From Tanytarsus gracilentus (Eukaryota > Arthropoda > Insecta > Diptera > Chironomidae): a DNA stretch of 64,000 bases. The stretch covers positions 8,173,501 through 8,237,500 of the forward strand of contig JAXRKN010000045.1 in NCBI GenBank assembly GCA_038502055.1, written 5' to 3'. Shown here piece by piece: positions 1-14,500 of this stretch; position 1 is the stretch's first letter; each line of letters begins with the position of its first letter. Below the pieces are notes generated by a model. It did no database searches. It saw nothing but the letters and a program-made list of their open reading frames with translations, and had not been told where the DNA came from. Made by a program: the position numbers and the translations under genes.

Positions 1-3000
1 TATTAAAAGCTTTTTCAGAGGGGAAAACACTCAGATATATTGTTTAGATTTAATTAATGATTAAAGTCAACAATTATCCAATCTTTTAAAAATTTAAACA
101 AATTAGTGTCCCACCCCTTCACCATAAACATTTCAACCAAGAAAATATTCCACAAAACCAATAAAAGTTGACACAAGAGGGGAGAAAAAGTTTCTGACTT
201 AAATTTCAAATGAGGATGATCGCATTAAAGTACATAAAAGTATTTCATCAGCAAACATATATAGAAGAATAAAACGTGGTGTGAAAATTACATTTTTTTT
301 ACGCTATTAAATTATCAAATAGGGAAAAAGTTTGTCGTACGTTGCGAGATGACAAAGCCAGAATTGGTTAATTTTTTCTCACTCACTTTTCACCGTTGCA
401 TAGGATAATAAATTTAGTGGTGCAGCGCGCGTTATCTTGCAATGTATAAATTTCAATTAATAAAAAGTGGCATTAAATCTTCAGTGAGCTTTTTCGCACG
501 AAAAAAAACATTTATTTTTTTGCAGCCCAGCAAAGAAGCACGACGACAACGACGAGTGGTCGTAGAGAGGATATAATGCGGTTGGAAGCGCGAGAATAAA
601 AGCTTGAGAAAGAGCTAAAAATTTTGCTGCTATGATTTCCTCATAAAGCAACATCATTACATTGTTTTTGCTCCGAAACCCGAAGCTAATTAGTTTTTGT
701 TCCACTCCAGTTTTCTGAGAGTGAGTTGGAAAAAAAAATTAAGTAACCATGCAACTGGCTGAGAGCAAGAAGCGGAAGGATGGAGCACAAAAAATTAATG
801 CCTTATAATAGAGCAACTTTTTTACCCCTCACTCAAGCTACCCTTTTCTCTCTCTTATTATTCATGCTAGCACCTAAAAGTTGCGGAGCAAAAAATGAAG
901 AATTTTTTAGTCATGACAACTTCGAGAAGCGATGGTGGAGAAAAAGCTTTAATTTACAAATTAAGTAATGTGCGTGCATTAAAAAGTCGAGAAGAAATTC
1001 ACTCGAAATTTTATAAACTTCATGAAACAAATTGCATCTAATGCAGTTTGAATAAAACATGAAAAACTAAATCTCGCAAATCCTTTATGTTATAAAGTGA
1101 TCTCTTAAAAGCACATTTCATGCTAATGCATCGCCAAAATTTGTTGTTCAACATTTAAATCGACGCTGAAAAATCAAAAAATAATAAAACTGCGAGCTAG
1201 AATTAGAATATGATTTTAGCGCTATTGAAATTAATCTGCTGATGCTGCTGGCTGCACGTTTCGCTCGTCTAATGAATTTTTTACTCATTTATCTCACTAA
1301 ACATGGAGATAAAATTCATAATTCATATCAAGCTCTCTCACTCACTCGCACCTTGCAACATAAATTTAGAGGAGCAACATTTACGCTGCGCTCTGCACAT
1401 TTAAAATGGCATAATCAATTATTTAAACGCAAATTCAACAACAATAAATGCATTAATCGTGAATATTATTGTTAATTAATTTACATAAATCATGAAATTA
1501 TGCAACAAATTGCGTGACACATAAATATAAAATTTTCGGAATGCCTCACATGCGAGATAATGGAGCATGTAAAGTGTCATTTCACATGTCGAAAATTTTG
1601 TACCGTCACATGGCCATCTCGAAAATGCAAACACAACTTATGACATTTAAATGATGTCGACGAATGATAAATTCTTGAATTATTGATTTCACATAAATAG
1701 GTCGGACTTTTTATGTCATCGAAAGCTTATAGGATTTTTGAAAATGAAATTTATTACAATTTCTTTAAATGATTTTCAATTTTGCTACATATAAAAAATC
1801 GTTAAAATTTTCAACGGTTGTTTTAAATTTAAATGTATAGAAATATTTGACAAAGTTAATTCTAGAGATTGTGTACTAAAAAATTACAAAACTTTCGTAA
1901 TGTCACGATAGAAAGCTCAATATAATTGCATGATTATCAATTGACTTTGTCATCAGAAATAACGCAAATTTTCATTCGTTCTCGATAGTTAATTGGATGC
2001 AAAAATCATTCGCTGTCAACGCAAAATATTTTGCTGAATGTCAAACTGAATGAGAATAATTTCATTACGAAAAGCATTTCGCTGACTATAATTTATGAGT
2101 TGAACGATACATCACAGAACAACAAATTTTTTTTTGATACGGACAACATTCTCGTGCTTTTCGCATCTCTGAACTTCAACTTTGTGGGCGTTGGTAAACA
2201 ATTTGTTATGCGTTTTTATCACTTCATTTTCTCTCAACACGTTTTTATATCTCCATGTTCCTGCCCTCGAATAAAATAAATTTCTTTTTTATGTCGATGT
2301 TTCGAATTGCCATTGTGAATTATTTGCTGACACGAATTCGATATTTATATGCGTGTGTCATCACGTTGATGACGAATAATTGAAAATTGAAATGTTTTAT
2401 GCAACATGGATCGATTTCAAATGGATTAAGAGAGAAAATTGACAAGGATTAAAAAATAATTAAATTTTAAAAAGTTATGTTTTCATTTAAATGTTTTAAA
2501 AATGAGATGCCGCAGGATATCGAAAAACATTTTTTATATTTTAATTCAAGATTTTCAACTCTGATTTGACTTTGAGTTCAACCCTTTAAAACTCTTCTTC
2601 TTTGTTCGATGTCGATAAAAATCTTTTCCTTTTATACATCAACATTGAGTCTAACAAATATTAGCCAATAAATCATAATAATAAAGCTGTCAGTGTGTAT
2701 GAACATTCTCCATGTGGCATGAACTCTTTCCTTTATATATTTTATCGAAATACATGTTACACAAAATTTTTCTTTTTCTTTCTCCTATCTGATTTTTATG
2801 GCGGAGATTTTATGTTTATATTTTTGGATGTCCAAGAAGAAGGATAATCAAAATGAAATTGTTGTCCTTCTCTTGAAGGTTTTTGCTACTTCCGAGAAAT
2901 TAGAGAAAATCTTTGTGGGCTTTTTCTGAAGAAGTTTTGAAATTTTATTAAACATTGTAACCAACTCGGATATTTTGGAACATTTTCTAAAAATTACTTT

Positions 3001-5294
3001 ATTAAATTTAAAATCTCTTAAAATGTTTTAATAAATAAATCAATTTAATTTTAAACCTCTTAAACTGTACAAACAATTGCTTAAATTAAGCTTCTCTAAT
3101 TCCAACTAATTAGTTCCATAACAGTTTTGCAATCAAAATTTTTAAGGCTTATGCGATTCGAATTTAGTTAAAGCCCTTTTTCTGTGTCACTCAACAAATT
3201 CAAATTAATTTTTTTCCATTTCTCCTCCAACTTCTCTAAATATTCGCTTTTGCCATAAATCATCATAAAGTTTACAATTTTCAACATACTCCATATCTTT
3301 CGCGTGTATGCATAAGTATACAAAAACAAACAAGTATGAGAGTTGTGAGAGGAGGGGAAGAACTTTTCCATACCACAAAATATGACAGCGAGTGTCACTT
3401 AAAATTTTTTTCACTTGCTCTCTCGCTTCCTTTTATTCTTTTTTTTCACTCACATCGGAAACATGCAGAGCTTTTAAAATTGTAACCGAAAGTGCTCGTG
3501 TGTATGCACGTTGATATATGCTCAGATGTGTGCAGAGAATAATAAAAAAAACAATTTTTTTTCTTTGTCTTCTCTTTTGAACAAGGAAAATATAATTGGA
3601 TGGTGGAAACCTTAAAAAAATCCCAAAAGATTGTTTTGAAAATTTCTCTTTCTGCGATATTCACTTTTGTGAGTGATAGACGAGGGCAAACACGAGTGAG
3701 AGAAGGTTACAGAATTCTTTAGAATGTAACAAATGTTTTTTTCGAGGAAAAATATGAAAATTTCCATAAAACTTTTCTCATGCATGCCAACAGATGCTGA
3801 GCATGTTATGTGCCGACGTCGCCCGCCACATCTACACAATAAAATCAACTTCTTCAACCAAAAAAAAGACATTCAATATATGTGAAACGTTTATAACCGA
3901 AAAAAAGCATCCTCATAATATTAAACTTGATCAAATTCGTATCAACAACAATTTTTTTTCTCGCTTTTCTTTCATTCATGAAATGATATGGCTAGTGAAT
4001 GAATATTAGAGATGCGAAAATTTACAGTGAAGACACGCACAAAAAGGATTTTCTCATGAATGAAATCCATTTCTTAAACTTCTTCTTACTTCTTTTTTTC
4101 TCTTAAGCTACAAGCGATGATTTCAACATGATAAATGACTTTTTGTGTATTTTTTGTCTTCCTCAATGATGCTTCAGTCCTTTCCATTCATTTAGATTCG
4201 TTCTTGGATACAACCTCATTTCCTTTTCGTCTTGTTTCACCACTTTAACATAACCACAATTACGGGGGTTGAAAAGATTTTCATGGTGTTTAAAATATTT
4301 CCCCTTAAAGTTATGCAAAAAATAAACTCAATAACTGAAGTCGACTTTCTGTAAAAATCACTTCACTCAATCGCTTATGCTTCAAGTAATCTGCGACACG
4401 CTTCATTCATGTTATCGATGCCATTGTTATGTGATATGAAGGAAGCAAAATGCAAAAAAAAGTGATAAACTTTGATTCAAACTCCCACTTGCTCTGTCAG
4501 AAGCATTTCATATACATCGATCTGAAATGACATCTTTTTGTGTGAGATTACATGACACTCTACAGCATCCCTTTTACCAGCCTTTTCAAAAAATATTCAC
4601 ACGCTCTTCTCTCTTTTAGTGCACACTCATGATGCTTGCGTGTACTCTCGTAATGCCAATAATGAGCATAGCAACAACAATAGTCGTGAGATAAGACATG
4701 GGTTGAACATAAATCAAAATTTATTACAAATTATACTTGATTTTGAAGTATTTATGACTCAGCAAACTTGAGTGCCGCTCAAGAGTGAGAAAAGTGATGT
4801 GACGAGTCGACAGACCAAATATATTTGACACTTTCATTCATTCCGCTCAACTTTAACTCACACCACGTGTGTTTTCCTGTCAAAAATCAGATTTTGACTG
4901 GAGCATGAGAAAAATTATGCTTTCTTCTTCTCCACAGCGGAAGATGAAAAATGAAAAATGACTGTCTGCTCAAGAAAAATGAAATGATCTTATGAATTTA
5001 AAGTGATTGCTGTCGGAGGATGATTTTGAAATAAGTAAGCCAAAAAAATAAACTTGAATATTAATGACGTTGTTGATTTATGTTAAACAAATCAAGACAA
5101 AAAGTTTCTTTCTCACTTTCAACGTGACAAGGGTAACCGTTTCGGATTATGATGAAACCATTAAAACATTTCCCACAAATAATGAAAAGTTTTTGCACTC
5201 GGTTTGTGACAAAGAAATGTCTGTGGAAAAAAGAAGAATGTTAATTTAATTTCCAGCCACTAAGACCGATTTAATTAATAGTTTTTTGATCATT

Positions 5295-5552
5295 TTTGAT
5301 GAAACTTTTTTGGGGTTTAAAACTATCGAGGGTTGTCAGACTCTGTGAAGATAAAAAATCAATTAATTAAAAATTTTCTAGTCCTAATAAAATTAATTAA
5401 ATTACTTTAAAACTCAAGAGTTAACTTTTTCTGGTGTTTTAAATCATCAAGGGGTGAATTACTCTGTTTTGCTTAAATAACTCTATCAAATCAAAATTTT
5501 ACAGTCTCAATAAAATAAATTAAACTAAATTACTTTAAAACTCAAACAAAAA
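5295..5552. repeat. Degenerate tandem repeat, about 130 bp unit, two copies
   Basis: Two adjacent blocks (about 5295-5418 and 5421-5551) follow the same order of words: a T-rich start, a GGGGT/AGGGGTG block, ACTCTGT, a TCAATT/TCAAAT stretch, CTAATAAAATTAATT/CTCAATAAAATAAATT, and an identical end TTACTTTAAAACTCAA. This suggests an old local duplication. No coding potential is seen. Confidence 0.45.
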
Positions 5553-8500
5553 ACTGTGTGAGCATTGAGTAACAAAAACTAGAATTAAATGCATCCAGAC
5601 GAATAAAATCCGAGAAATTAAGAGAAAATCCCTCTCTCATACTGCACAATTTGTCATTGTGTCTCCATTCATACCATCCACACATAAGCATACACACACT
5701 GCTCAGTTCTCATTTTCATTTAGCAACGTCCTCTTCACTATGAAATTTAAAGCAAACAACAAAATCCATTGCAGCGCGCTGTCTCTCTTTCTGTGCCAAG
5801 CCATATAATCTTTAATTAAAATCCCCCAACCTCTGCACTGGATAAGATAGACAGTGTGAGACACAGTCATGAAAGCGAAATCGCTTAATTAATCCATGCA
5901 CATTAATTGTATTAAAGAAAAAGCAAAAAGTCATTTGAATAATTTTCAATCATCCCACTTGAATTAATCTCTTACGCGATCTCGCTCTCGAGATTGCTAT
6001 TTAAAGGCAAAGACTTTTTTTTGTTATTCGCGGCCATGAAGAGACAGGAAGGGAGGACCGAAATTTAAATAAGGGCTGACAGTTTTCTTGAGATTTTAAT
6101 GAAATCTCAATAAGGCTTTTTCGTAAAGAGAGCATTTAATTTTCTTGTGAAAAAAATAATTTCATACCAGAGTTCTTTAACCCTTGCATTAAAAATAATT
6201 TTCATTCAAATAAACTCATTAAAATCTCTCGTGATTTTCCTCCAACCTTCATTAACTTTCACATTAATAAAAAGAAACTCTCTCGCAAGCAAGTATCAAG
6301 TGAACAATTCACCTCTGCACACTCAATGCCACAAAACGCTGATGCAAAGCACTAAAGTTGATATTTAAATTACTTTGCCACACATGTATACACATAAAAG
6401 TTGACATCAACAGAAAAGTTTGTAATGAAAAAGTTTTTTTCTCTCCTCTTTTCAGCAATGATGATGATACACATGTTAAAATGAACGAGTCTTGTGTGTT
6501 GACTTCTTTTTCATCATTTTTCTCTTCACTGTTCAGCTTTGTCACTTCTTCATGTCTCATCTAATGAATTTCTCTTTTCCATGATTCTCATTTAGCGATG
6601 TTAAGAGACTTCATTAACTTTCAATCAGTGTTAATTATAAAATAATAAAATATCGCGGAGGGTGAGAGTGAGATTTTCAGATGTGCGTGTTTATAAATTT
6701 TGAATCTAGTGTTTATCTTTGAGCTCGTTTATATTATATTAAGTTGTAATTAGTGAAGCTGTTTAAAATTTGTTCAGCTTTATTTTGATTATAAAATTTA
6801 AATTTTATGATTTTTTTTCGAGAAATATTTTTTCACCATTAAAATTGTATAAAGCTTAATCCTTTTTTAAAGTTTTTACCCCTTGAATTTTGCTTGTTTT
6901 TATTAATCCTAAATTTTGAATATTTTAAATTTCTTAAATATTTTTTCGGGAATTTTTAGTTAATTATTTTCCAAGAAAAAACCTGAAAATTTTCATTCTG
7001 CATATTTTAACAACAAACTCGTTGAAAATTCCTTATTAATTTATCTCAAAAACATTTACTTAATCAAATTCTTTGTTTCAATTATTTTTGAATCATCGCA
7101 AACACTTTTTACGCTTTCCTCTTTCCGGCTGTAAAATTTCCTCAACATCCATAAGACAAATAAAGTCATGAAAGAAGCTTAAATCTTATTGCGTTTGTTT
7201 ATTTTTCCAACACAGACTTGAATGAAGGGAAAACAAACTTTTTATTTCAAATCTTCCTTGATGATTTAATGCGAAAATGTTTTTTTTTGGGTAAATTTAT
7301 AAAGTTTTTTTTTTGGAAAAAGTTTTTTACCATAGAATTTATTTTTTTCTGAGGCTTGATTACCTTCTTCAAAAGAAAATTAATTTTTAACTTCTCTCGT
7401 CATTTTACCGCTCCCGCATTTTCGTTCTCAACTATTTGCAAACAAACCAATTTTAGCAATTTTCCTCTTTCACTTTGCATTGCAAGAACGAAAGCGAAAA
7501 AAGGACTCCAGACGAGGAAAAATGCAAAGTTTTGAATTCATTTTATGGTTTTGTTGTAAACTTTCTCTATCCTCGTTTCCACAACTTCCATATAATGATG
7601 AATAAATTGAGGAAAAAGTGAAGCTTTTTAAGAGAGAGGGAAAAACATTTTCTTGAGGCTTAAGGAAAAATTAGAATTTTTTTAATGATATGTTCTATCG
7701 GTTAATTACTTAATTCTTAAAAGAAAATAAAGGGATTAAGAATTTTTAATTAGATTTCATCAAAAAATCCTTTTTTAAATTTTGGGATAAAAAAGTGAAA
7801 AATTCTATTTTTTATCTCTTTTTCATATCTTTTTAAAAAGTTCATCGATATTTTGTAATCTGATTCAATAATTGCTTTAAACGTAATTTCATCGTGTCTC
7901 TGTCAAATTGACGCAAAGTGCCACAATAATGAACTTCATAAAGAATAATTTTTTCTCTCTCTTCTCTTTCGTAATTTTTATCGCTTTATGTTCGCACTCA
8001 ATGCCATAAATTAATTAGAGAGCGAAGAAAATCCCTCTAATTACATTCGTATTACGACCACTTTCTTTCGCTCCCACTTATTTTGCAGTTTGCTCCTTAA
8101 ATGGCACAAAACACAAAGCAAAATTTCCGAGAGCAATTACGAAAAGAAATTTAATAATTTTTTTTTCTTAACTTCTGTCTTGAAATTTTCCCTTTTGCTC
8201 ATCTTCATGCTTCCGTTTAGCGAGATAAAATTAAATGCTCTTTATATTGTTTGCTCACATAAAAATTTAATTTAATTTGCTCTCCGAAAACGGGGCAAAA
8301 TGGAAACAGAAAATTTCGTGTTGTGTAAGTCTTGTAAAAGGGTTTCGAGATCTTTTTTTAAAGTTTTATGATTTTAAATACTTTTTGAAGACTTTTTTAA
8401 TTTTTTTTAATGTTTTGTATTTAACTTTATTTTAATAAGACATGAGTAAGTTTATTCAGTTAAATTTCAGATTTAAAGTGTTAATTTTAATAGCTGAAAT

Positions 8501-11500
8501 CTGAAGTTTTAATGATTTTTTAAATGTATCTAAAAAAATTTAAATTTGCGGTTTTTTAGTTTACTTTAGTTTTAAGTAGAATTAAATTTTCGTTTGGATA
8601 AAAATTAATTTTGTAAATTTCTATAACGTTTTTAAGTAAAAATTATAAATAAGTTTTAAGTGTGAATAACTTTCATGTCTGCCTCTTTAGAACTTATTTA
8701 ATTTCTTTTGAAACTTGATAATTTTTGCACCCTCTTAAAAAACTTTCCCATCCCTCTTTCGTCTGAGCCGGTGAAATATTTGCTCCAAATCCATTCTAAC
8801 CTCCTTGAACTGCTCTCTCAATAATAATGACGATGATGATTGAATTTTATACAAAACTTTCTATTGTTCAGCTTACCTCTCTGCTCAATGGCGGATGGGC
8901 GACTTAGAAGTAGACGAGAATAGAGAAATCCAAGCTGCGTAACGATGTCGAGAAAAAGAAGAACAGGAAAAGTTTTGTGAGGGCTGAATTTTAATGGGCT
9001 TTCTCAGTATCTTTTGAAAGGAATTTCACAGAATTTTTTTATTTTTGTATAAAAATGATTTTCTTATAAATTTTAATTATAAACTTTTAACCATTTTTTT
9101 TATTGAGAGTTTTTGCACATAAAACACATTGCTACAACTTTTTTTCACTTCTTCTTTCTTCGCATAAAATTTATGGAGTAGAAAAACTTTTTTGGCTCTC
9201 AATTTTGGTGTTCCTTTTAATATTCACTTCGCCTATCCTCCGGAGAAAAAATCTTTCACGAAGAGAGTAATAAAAATCAATTATGAGTTCAATTATTTTC
9301 CCTCAGTCGTCTCTTTTCTTTGCGCCTCACAACCAAAATTAATTGTGTTCGTTCATCATCTATAATCAGCAGAGAACTGGCTTTCCATTGTTTCTTTTGC
9401 ACAAAAAAAGGGAAATTTTTCCTTTTCTATTATTACGCAATCACGAAACTAGTTTAGTGATAGGATGACTGTCGACAGATAGAGCGTTAAAGCATATTCA
9501 TTAGGAATTATGAACCATAAAGCTTTCTCTTTCGGTTTCCGTTAAAGTTTCCGTTCCACCACAACACTCTCCGAATGGATTGTGAATTCATTAAATTTGA
9601 CAATGATAATAAAGTTTAGTCGACTCATTGCCTTTCACAACTTTATGTGTGTGTGTGCTTATAATCCATTGAGTTCAACTTGAGAAATCACTTAAGATTG
9701 ATATCGAAATTTATCATGTCACAAAAAAACTTTTCTCGTCAGCGACTTTTCTTCATGTCTTGCGGTCTCATCATCATTTCACTCAAACTTATTTTTTTTC
9801 GCAAAACCGCTACAAGACTTTTTTTCACTTCGAGAATATTCAATTAAAGTTAAGAGGTTTTTTTTTGTTACGGAAAGAAATATTTTCACGCAGCGCGTTA
9901 CAAATGGATCTGCTTTTGACGAAAGTTAAATTCAAACTCAGCAACATCAGCAACATTTTTCCCATCGAAGAGATTTTTCTGATTTTCCCATTTTTAATGT
10001 GGAAGAGAAAAATTTCCAGCATCTTTCTCTCGCTGTGAGAGAAAATGTGAAAACTCTACAAAACATTTCCAATGGATGCTTCCACTCGAAAGATGCAACG
10101 AGGGATGAAAAAGTCCGTAAGCGATAATAACAGCTGGAAAATCATTTATCATTTGTTTTAATTAGAGTACTTGAATAGATGTGAAACTTGTCGCTGCTGA
10201 TTAGAGTGTAAATTAATTTAGTTTAAAAAAATTTAAATTAAAAGAGAAATTTTAGAATTTTTGCATAAAATAATTTTAAACATTTTGAGATTAGAATTTA
10301 AAGAAAACATGCAAGAATATTTTTTAAAAAATTTTAAACTCAATTTCAAACCAAAAAATGTAAATTTTTCAATTTTTTTCACTTCCATTCCAATTTTATT
10401 TTGAACTCAGATGTTTTTTCGCTACACACAAAAAAGATATGCGAAGATAGGAAAAAAATATCAAAAAAAGCTTTTCCTCTGTTTTCCAACTGCAAATTCG
10501 AATTCCACTTCGCTTTCTCTGTTCTCGAATTGACATAATTACAATTGATGAAGAAATTTACCGTCTCGAGCATTGAAAAGTACTCGATTGGCTTCATTAA
10601 TTAAGATATAAGTTCTTCACTCACACTCTGAGTCTCAGATGTTGCGAGGGAAAGTGCTCTTAATGATTTTATGTCTCGAGTGTAGAGGAAGTGAATGAAG
10701 GAAATGCTGTTGCTGTTGTTGCTACTTCATTTAATGTAGGATTGCTTTTATTATTATACGATGCAACATTTGCTCAACAATTTTAATTGCACAGAAGAAA
10801 ATTAATGAGACGACAAAGCTTCATCATATGCAGGAGATTGTGAGGAAAATATAAATTAATTTTAATTAGATGAAAAGTGGTTTGCGAAGAATCAGTAAGA
10901 TTTTTTTAAAATTAACAGATAAATTTTTAAATTTTTAATAAACGTTATATTGGTTGATTGATTGATGACAAAGAGGTAGCACACGATTTTGAAATAAACT
11001 TTCTGTATTTAAAAATTTCAATAATTTGAGCATCAGAATAAGTTCGGTTAATCGCAAATTTACAAAATAAAATAAATTATTCATCTCAAAATTACAAAAC
11101 CCCTTTGCGGTTACAATTCAATTTCGTATTAAGTCACCGAACGAACATTCTTCATCATTGCCATCGAAATTGTTTTTCAATTTCACAATTTGCATTTTAT
11201 CATTTCACATCATCATCAACTTTCGAGTAAGTGAGCGAGTGGGAAAATTTTCATCTTCTAGGATACACATCATGATTGAGTTGTGCATGCAGTGGGAAGA
11301 TAGTTGTAATATGTGAAAAAGGGTTTTTCACCATTGAATTCCATTGAATTTAATTAAATATCAATTTTCTCATCTAATGGCTTCAACGCTCTCTCTTAGA
11401 GTAAATTCTAAATTACTTTTCCACTCATTTGCGTTCAAGTGTGTGCCAAAAAAACTCTCGTATTATATTTCACGTTTCAAGGAGTTGATGAAAATTATCT

Positions 11501-14500
11501 AAAATTGCTTATTTTGTATTTCGAGAAACACGATATTTTTTCAATTCCAATGTGTGCGCACAAGTGTTTGAATTTTATAAAATTAATTTATAACGAAATT
11601 TTAAACTTAGTGAAATTTTTGAATTTTTAAAATGTGGCATTAAAATTTTACAGTCAACTAATTAATCAAAACGCAAATGAAATACTGTGATAAACTCATA
11701 ATATGTATTTTAAAGCCTAATTAATAAAACAAAAAAATTAACAGTGAAACACTAAAATTTTTAAATCTCTAAAAATTTAATCAAATTTTAATTTCACGTT
11801 TATCAGAAAATAATTGTTTGGTTTTATTTCAAACCAACTTAATATATAAAACCTCATGATAGTGCGGGAGGTTTATTTAATAAATTGATATGTAATTAAA
11901 AGTTGCTAAGCAACTCCGATGGCTCGAAAATTAATCTCCACATCACTCCAAATACTTCATCAATGTAATGAACGAGCTCAAAAATTAATCCTTCTGATGA
12001 AGAGTTTTTGTGATGATATCTTAATCACACAAACGTGCATCACGACATGGCTAGAGAATTGAGAAGTAGAATGGGGTTGATGCATGTCAAAAAATAATGA
12101 ATGATAGCATAAAGGTAGAGCACATAAAGGGGTTAAAGTGCTTTTGTGTTTTACTAAAAATGTGAAACATGCTCTCTGTGTCTGTCCCATAATATAAACA
12201 TTGCACTGCATTGCAAATGGATGGATGGAAAGTTTTCGAATCGTAATTTAGCAAGCAAACAGACATCAACTCATTCGAAAGATAAAGAAACTTCAGCACT
12301 AATTGAAAGGCAGTGAGGAAAGAGATAGAAATTGAAGACTGAAGTCGTTTACAAAACTTTTTCATTTTATCGAAATAAGAGAATGCAGTTCTTTTCCATT
12401 CTCTCACACTCTTAAGTACTTTTTAATTTCGAGCATCACTCAAAGTGCAAATTGCTTTTCTCTTTTAAGTTTTCTTCTCTCACCTTTTTTTCTTGTTGCA
12501 ACTTTACACGTTTATAGAGCTGAAAAAAGTCATTTCAATGTGAAAAAGGTGCTCGAAAATTTCTTTTGATGATGATTAATGAACTTTTTTAATAATTTAT
12601 TGGAGATCGGAAAAGTTTTTCATTTCCACAAACTCTTTCAATTGTTTTAATGAGTTGATGGCAAAAAATACCTTGAGGGAAAAAATTTAATAATTTATTC
12701 GAGGGGAAGCTAACTCCTGCATTATCACTTCCGACCTATATCAAACTCAATTTTAATCGACATCTGAAATTTATTTCAAACTCAGCATTGGGAAGACATT
12801 GAAACAATAAAACTTGTGTGCTCAACTGATATCGCTATGGAAATCCAATAAAATTGATTGGCATGTTGATTTTCCAGCTATTTCTGCATGCATGCAAGAA
12901 CGAATGTATTTCATGTCCTCTAAAATTTTCTATTGATGGCATTTCCATTGATATCATCCTGTATATCTTCTTCCATTTTAATATAAAAAGTCAATACGAT
13001 GTCCATATACATGCCGGGCATTAGCAAGATATATTACAACATTTCCTCCGGTCATTGCTCAAGTAAAAAATCTCCATTACCTTCCATTTGTTATATTTCC
13101 CACTCTGAAGTGTAAATAAATATTTTCTCTACTCATCGATCATTCCAAAGATATCGCATCATAATTTTCCTTTTTCCTTTTAACCACATTAGTCACTTTT
13201 TTTGCATGAAACATATATTTTTTGAGTTGATTATCGCCTCGAGTAATCAGTTGGTCACTTACAGTGTTGAGATAATAAATTTTGTGAAATTTGAATGGAG
13301 CATATTTGAGCAATAGATAAAATACTGAATTACGATTAATCAGCTCATGACGAAATGAATGATGAAGAAATTAATTCAGAGGGTTTTAGACTCAGAAAAA
13401 GTATTAAATTGAAATTGGCTTAATTAAAAAATTACAGAGAATAACTCCCCTTGAAAATTACATTTTAAGTATAAAATTATTCTCTCAGTTAATCAACAAA
13501 TATTTCGATGATTATTGACTTCCCAATTGAGTGCTTAAAACCTTTCCAAATTGAATTTGATCGGCAATTTATCCACAGTAACCAAACTTACCACAAAACT
13601 GTTATAGTTGCGAGCAAATCGACATGAAATAGCTCACATCATATGGTGCATGTTAATCATGATAATAGTCCTTGTAACTAAAATTAATTCGCATCTCGCT
13701 CCATTTCCTGTAATTTTCGACCATGTGAATTTGTTACAATTTTCATAGCAACATTTTTCTCCTCAATTACCCAGAAAACAAGTTTTATTATTCAAACATT
13801 CAGTGGTGAGAGGAATTTAATTAATTAAAAAGCTCAAAAAGTTCTTCATAATGGTCCATAGTGGTCATGTTGTGCTGGCAAAAATTCTTTCAGCTTTTCT
13901 CTCTTTTGTATGGAGCTCAAAGTAATGCTGTGGATGATGGCTGAAGCAACTTTTTCGACATGAAAATCAGCTTGGATATTAAGTGGAATTTTTGAATGGC
14001 ATTTTAAGAGTTTTTGCATGTGGGAGAAATATCCTTTGTCTTTTCTTATTGTTTCAGGATTCAAAATGTGATTAACCTCAAAAATGTAAATTAGAAAATT
14101 TTGAATAGATTTTTTGAATGGAAATTTTATTTTTAAACAATTTTTTGCATCAATGCAATGATTATTAATCAAACTTTATTTAAAAAAATTAGAATCATTA
14201 CAAAACCATTTTACTTAAAAAAATTATCCTTTTCTCTAAATCATTTCATCAAGCTTTTGAATCATCAAACGACATAAATTTTTAATCTACTTAACCAGTA
14301 AATCTCCAGCAATTATGAAAAAGCGAGATGATAAACTTTTTTTGCTCCTAAACAAATTTTCATCTCGCTCTTTATCCTCTTTTGTCTGTAGGATATTTTC
14401 TGTTTAACACCACAAAGCTATGGTCAAATATTCTAAATCCCTTTAATGAGTGAATTGACTTAATGCCACTTCCTTTTTTCATTTTTGTGTGTATGTGGTG

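Noticed and set aside
780..968. 62-codon plus-strand frame with a hydrophobic stretch resembling a signal peptide
   Set aside because: No family match, no neighbouring exons, composition like surrounding non-coding DNA.
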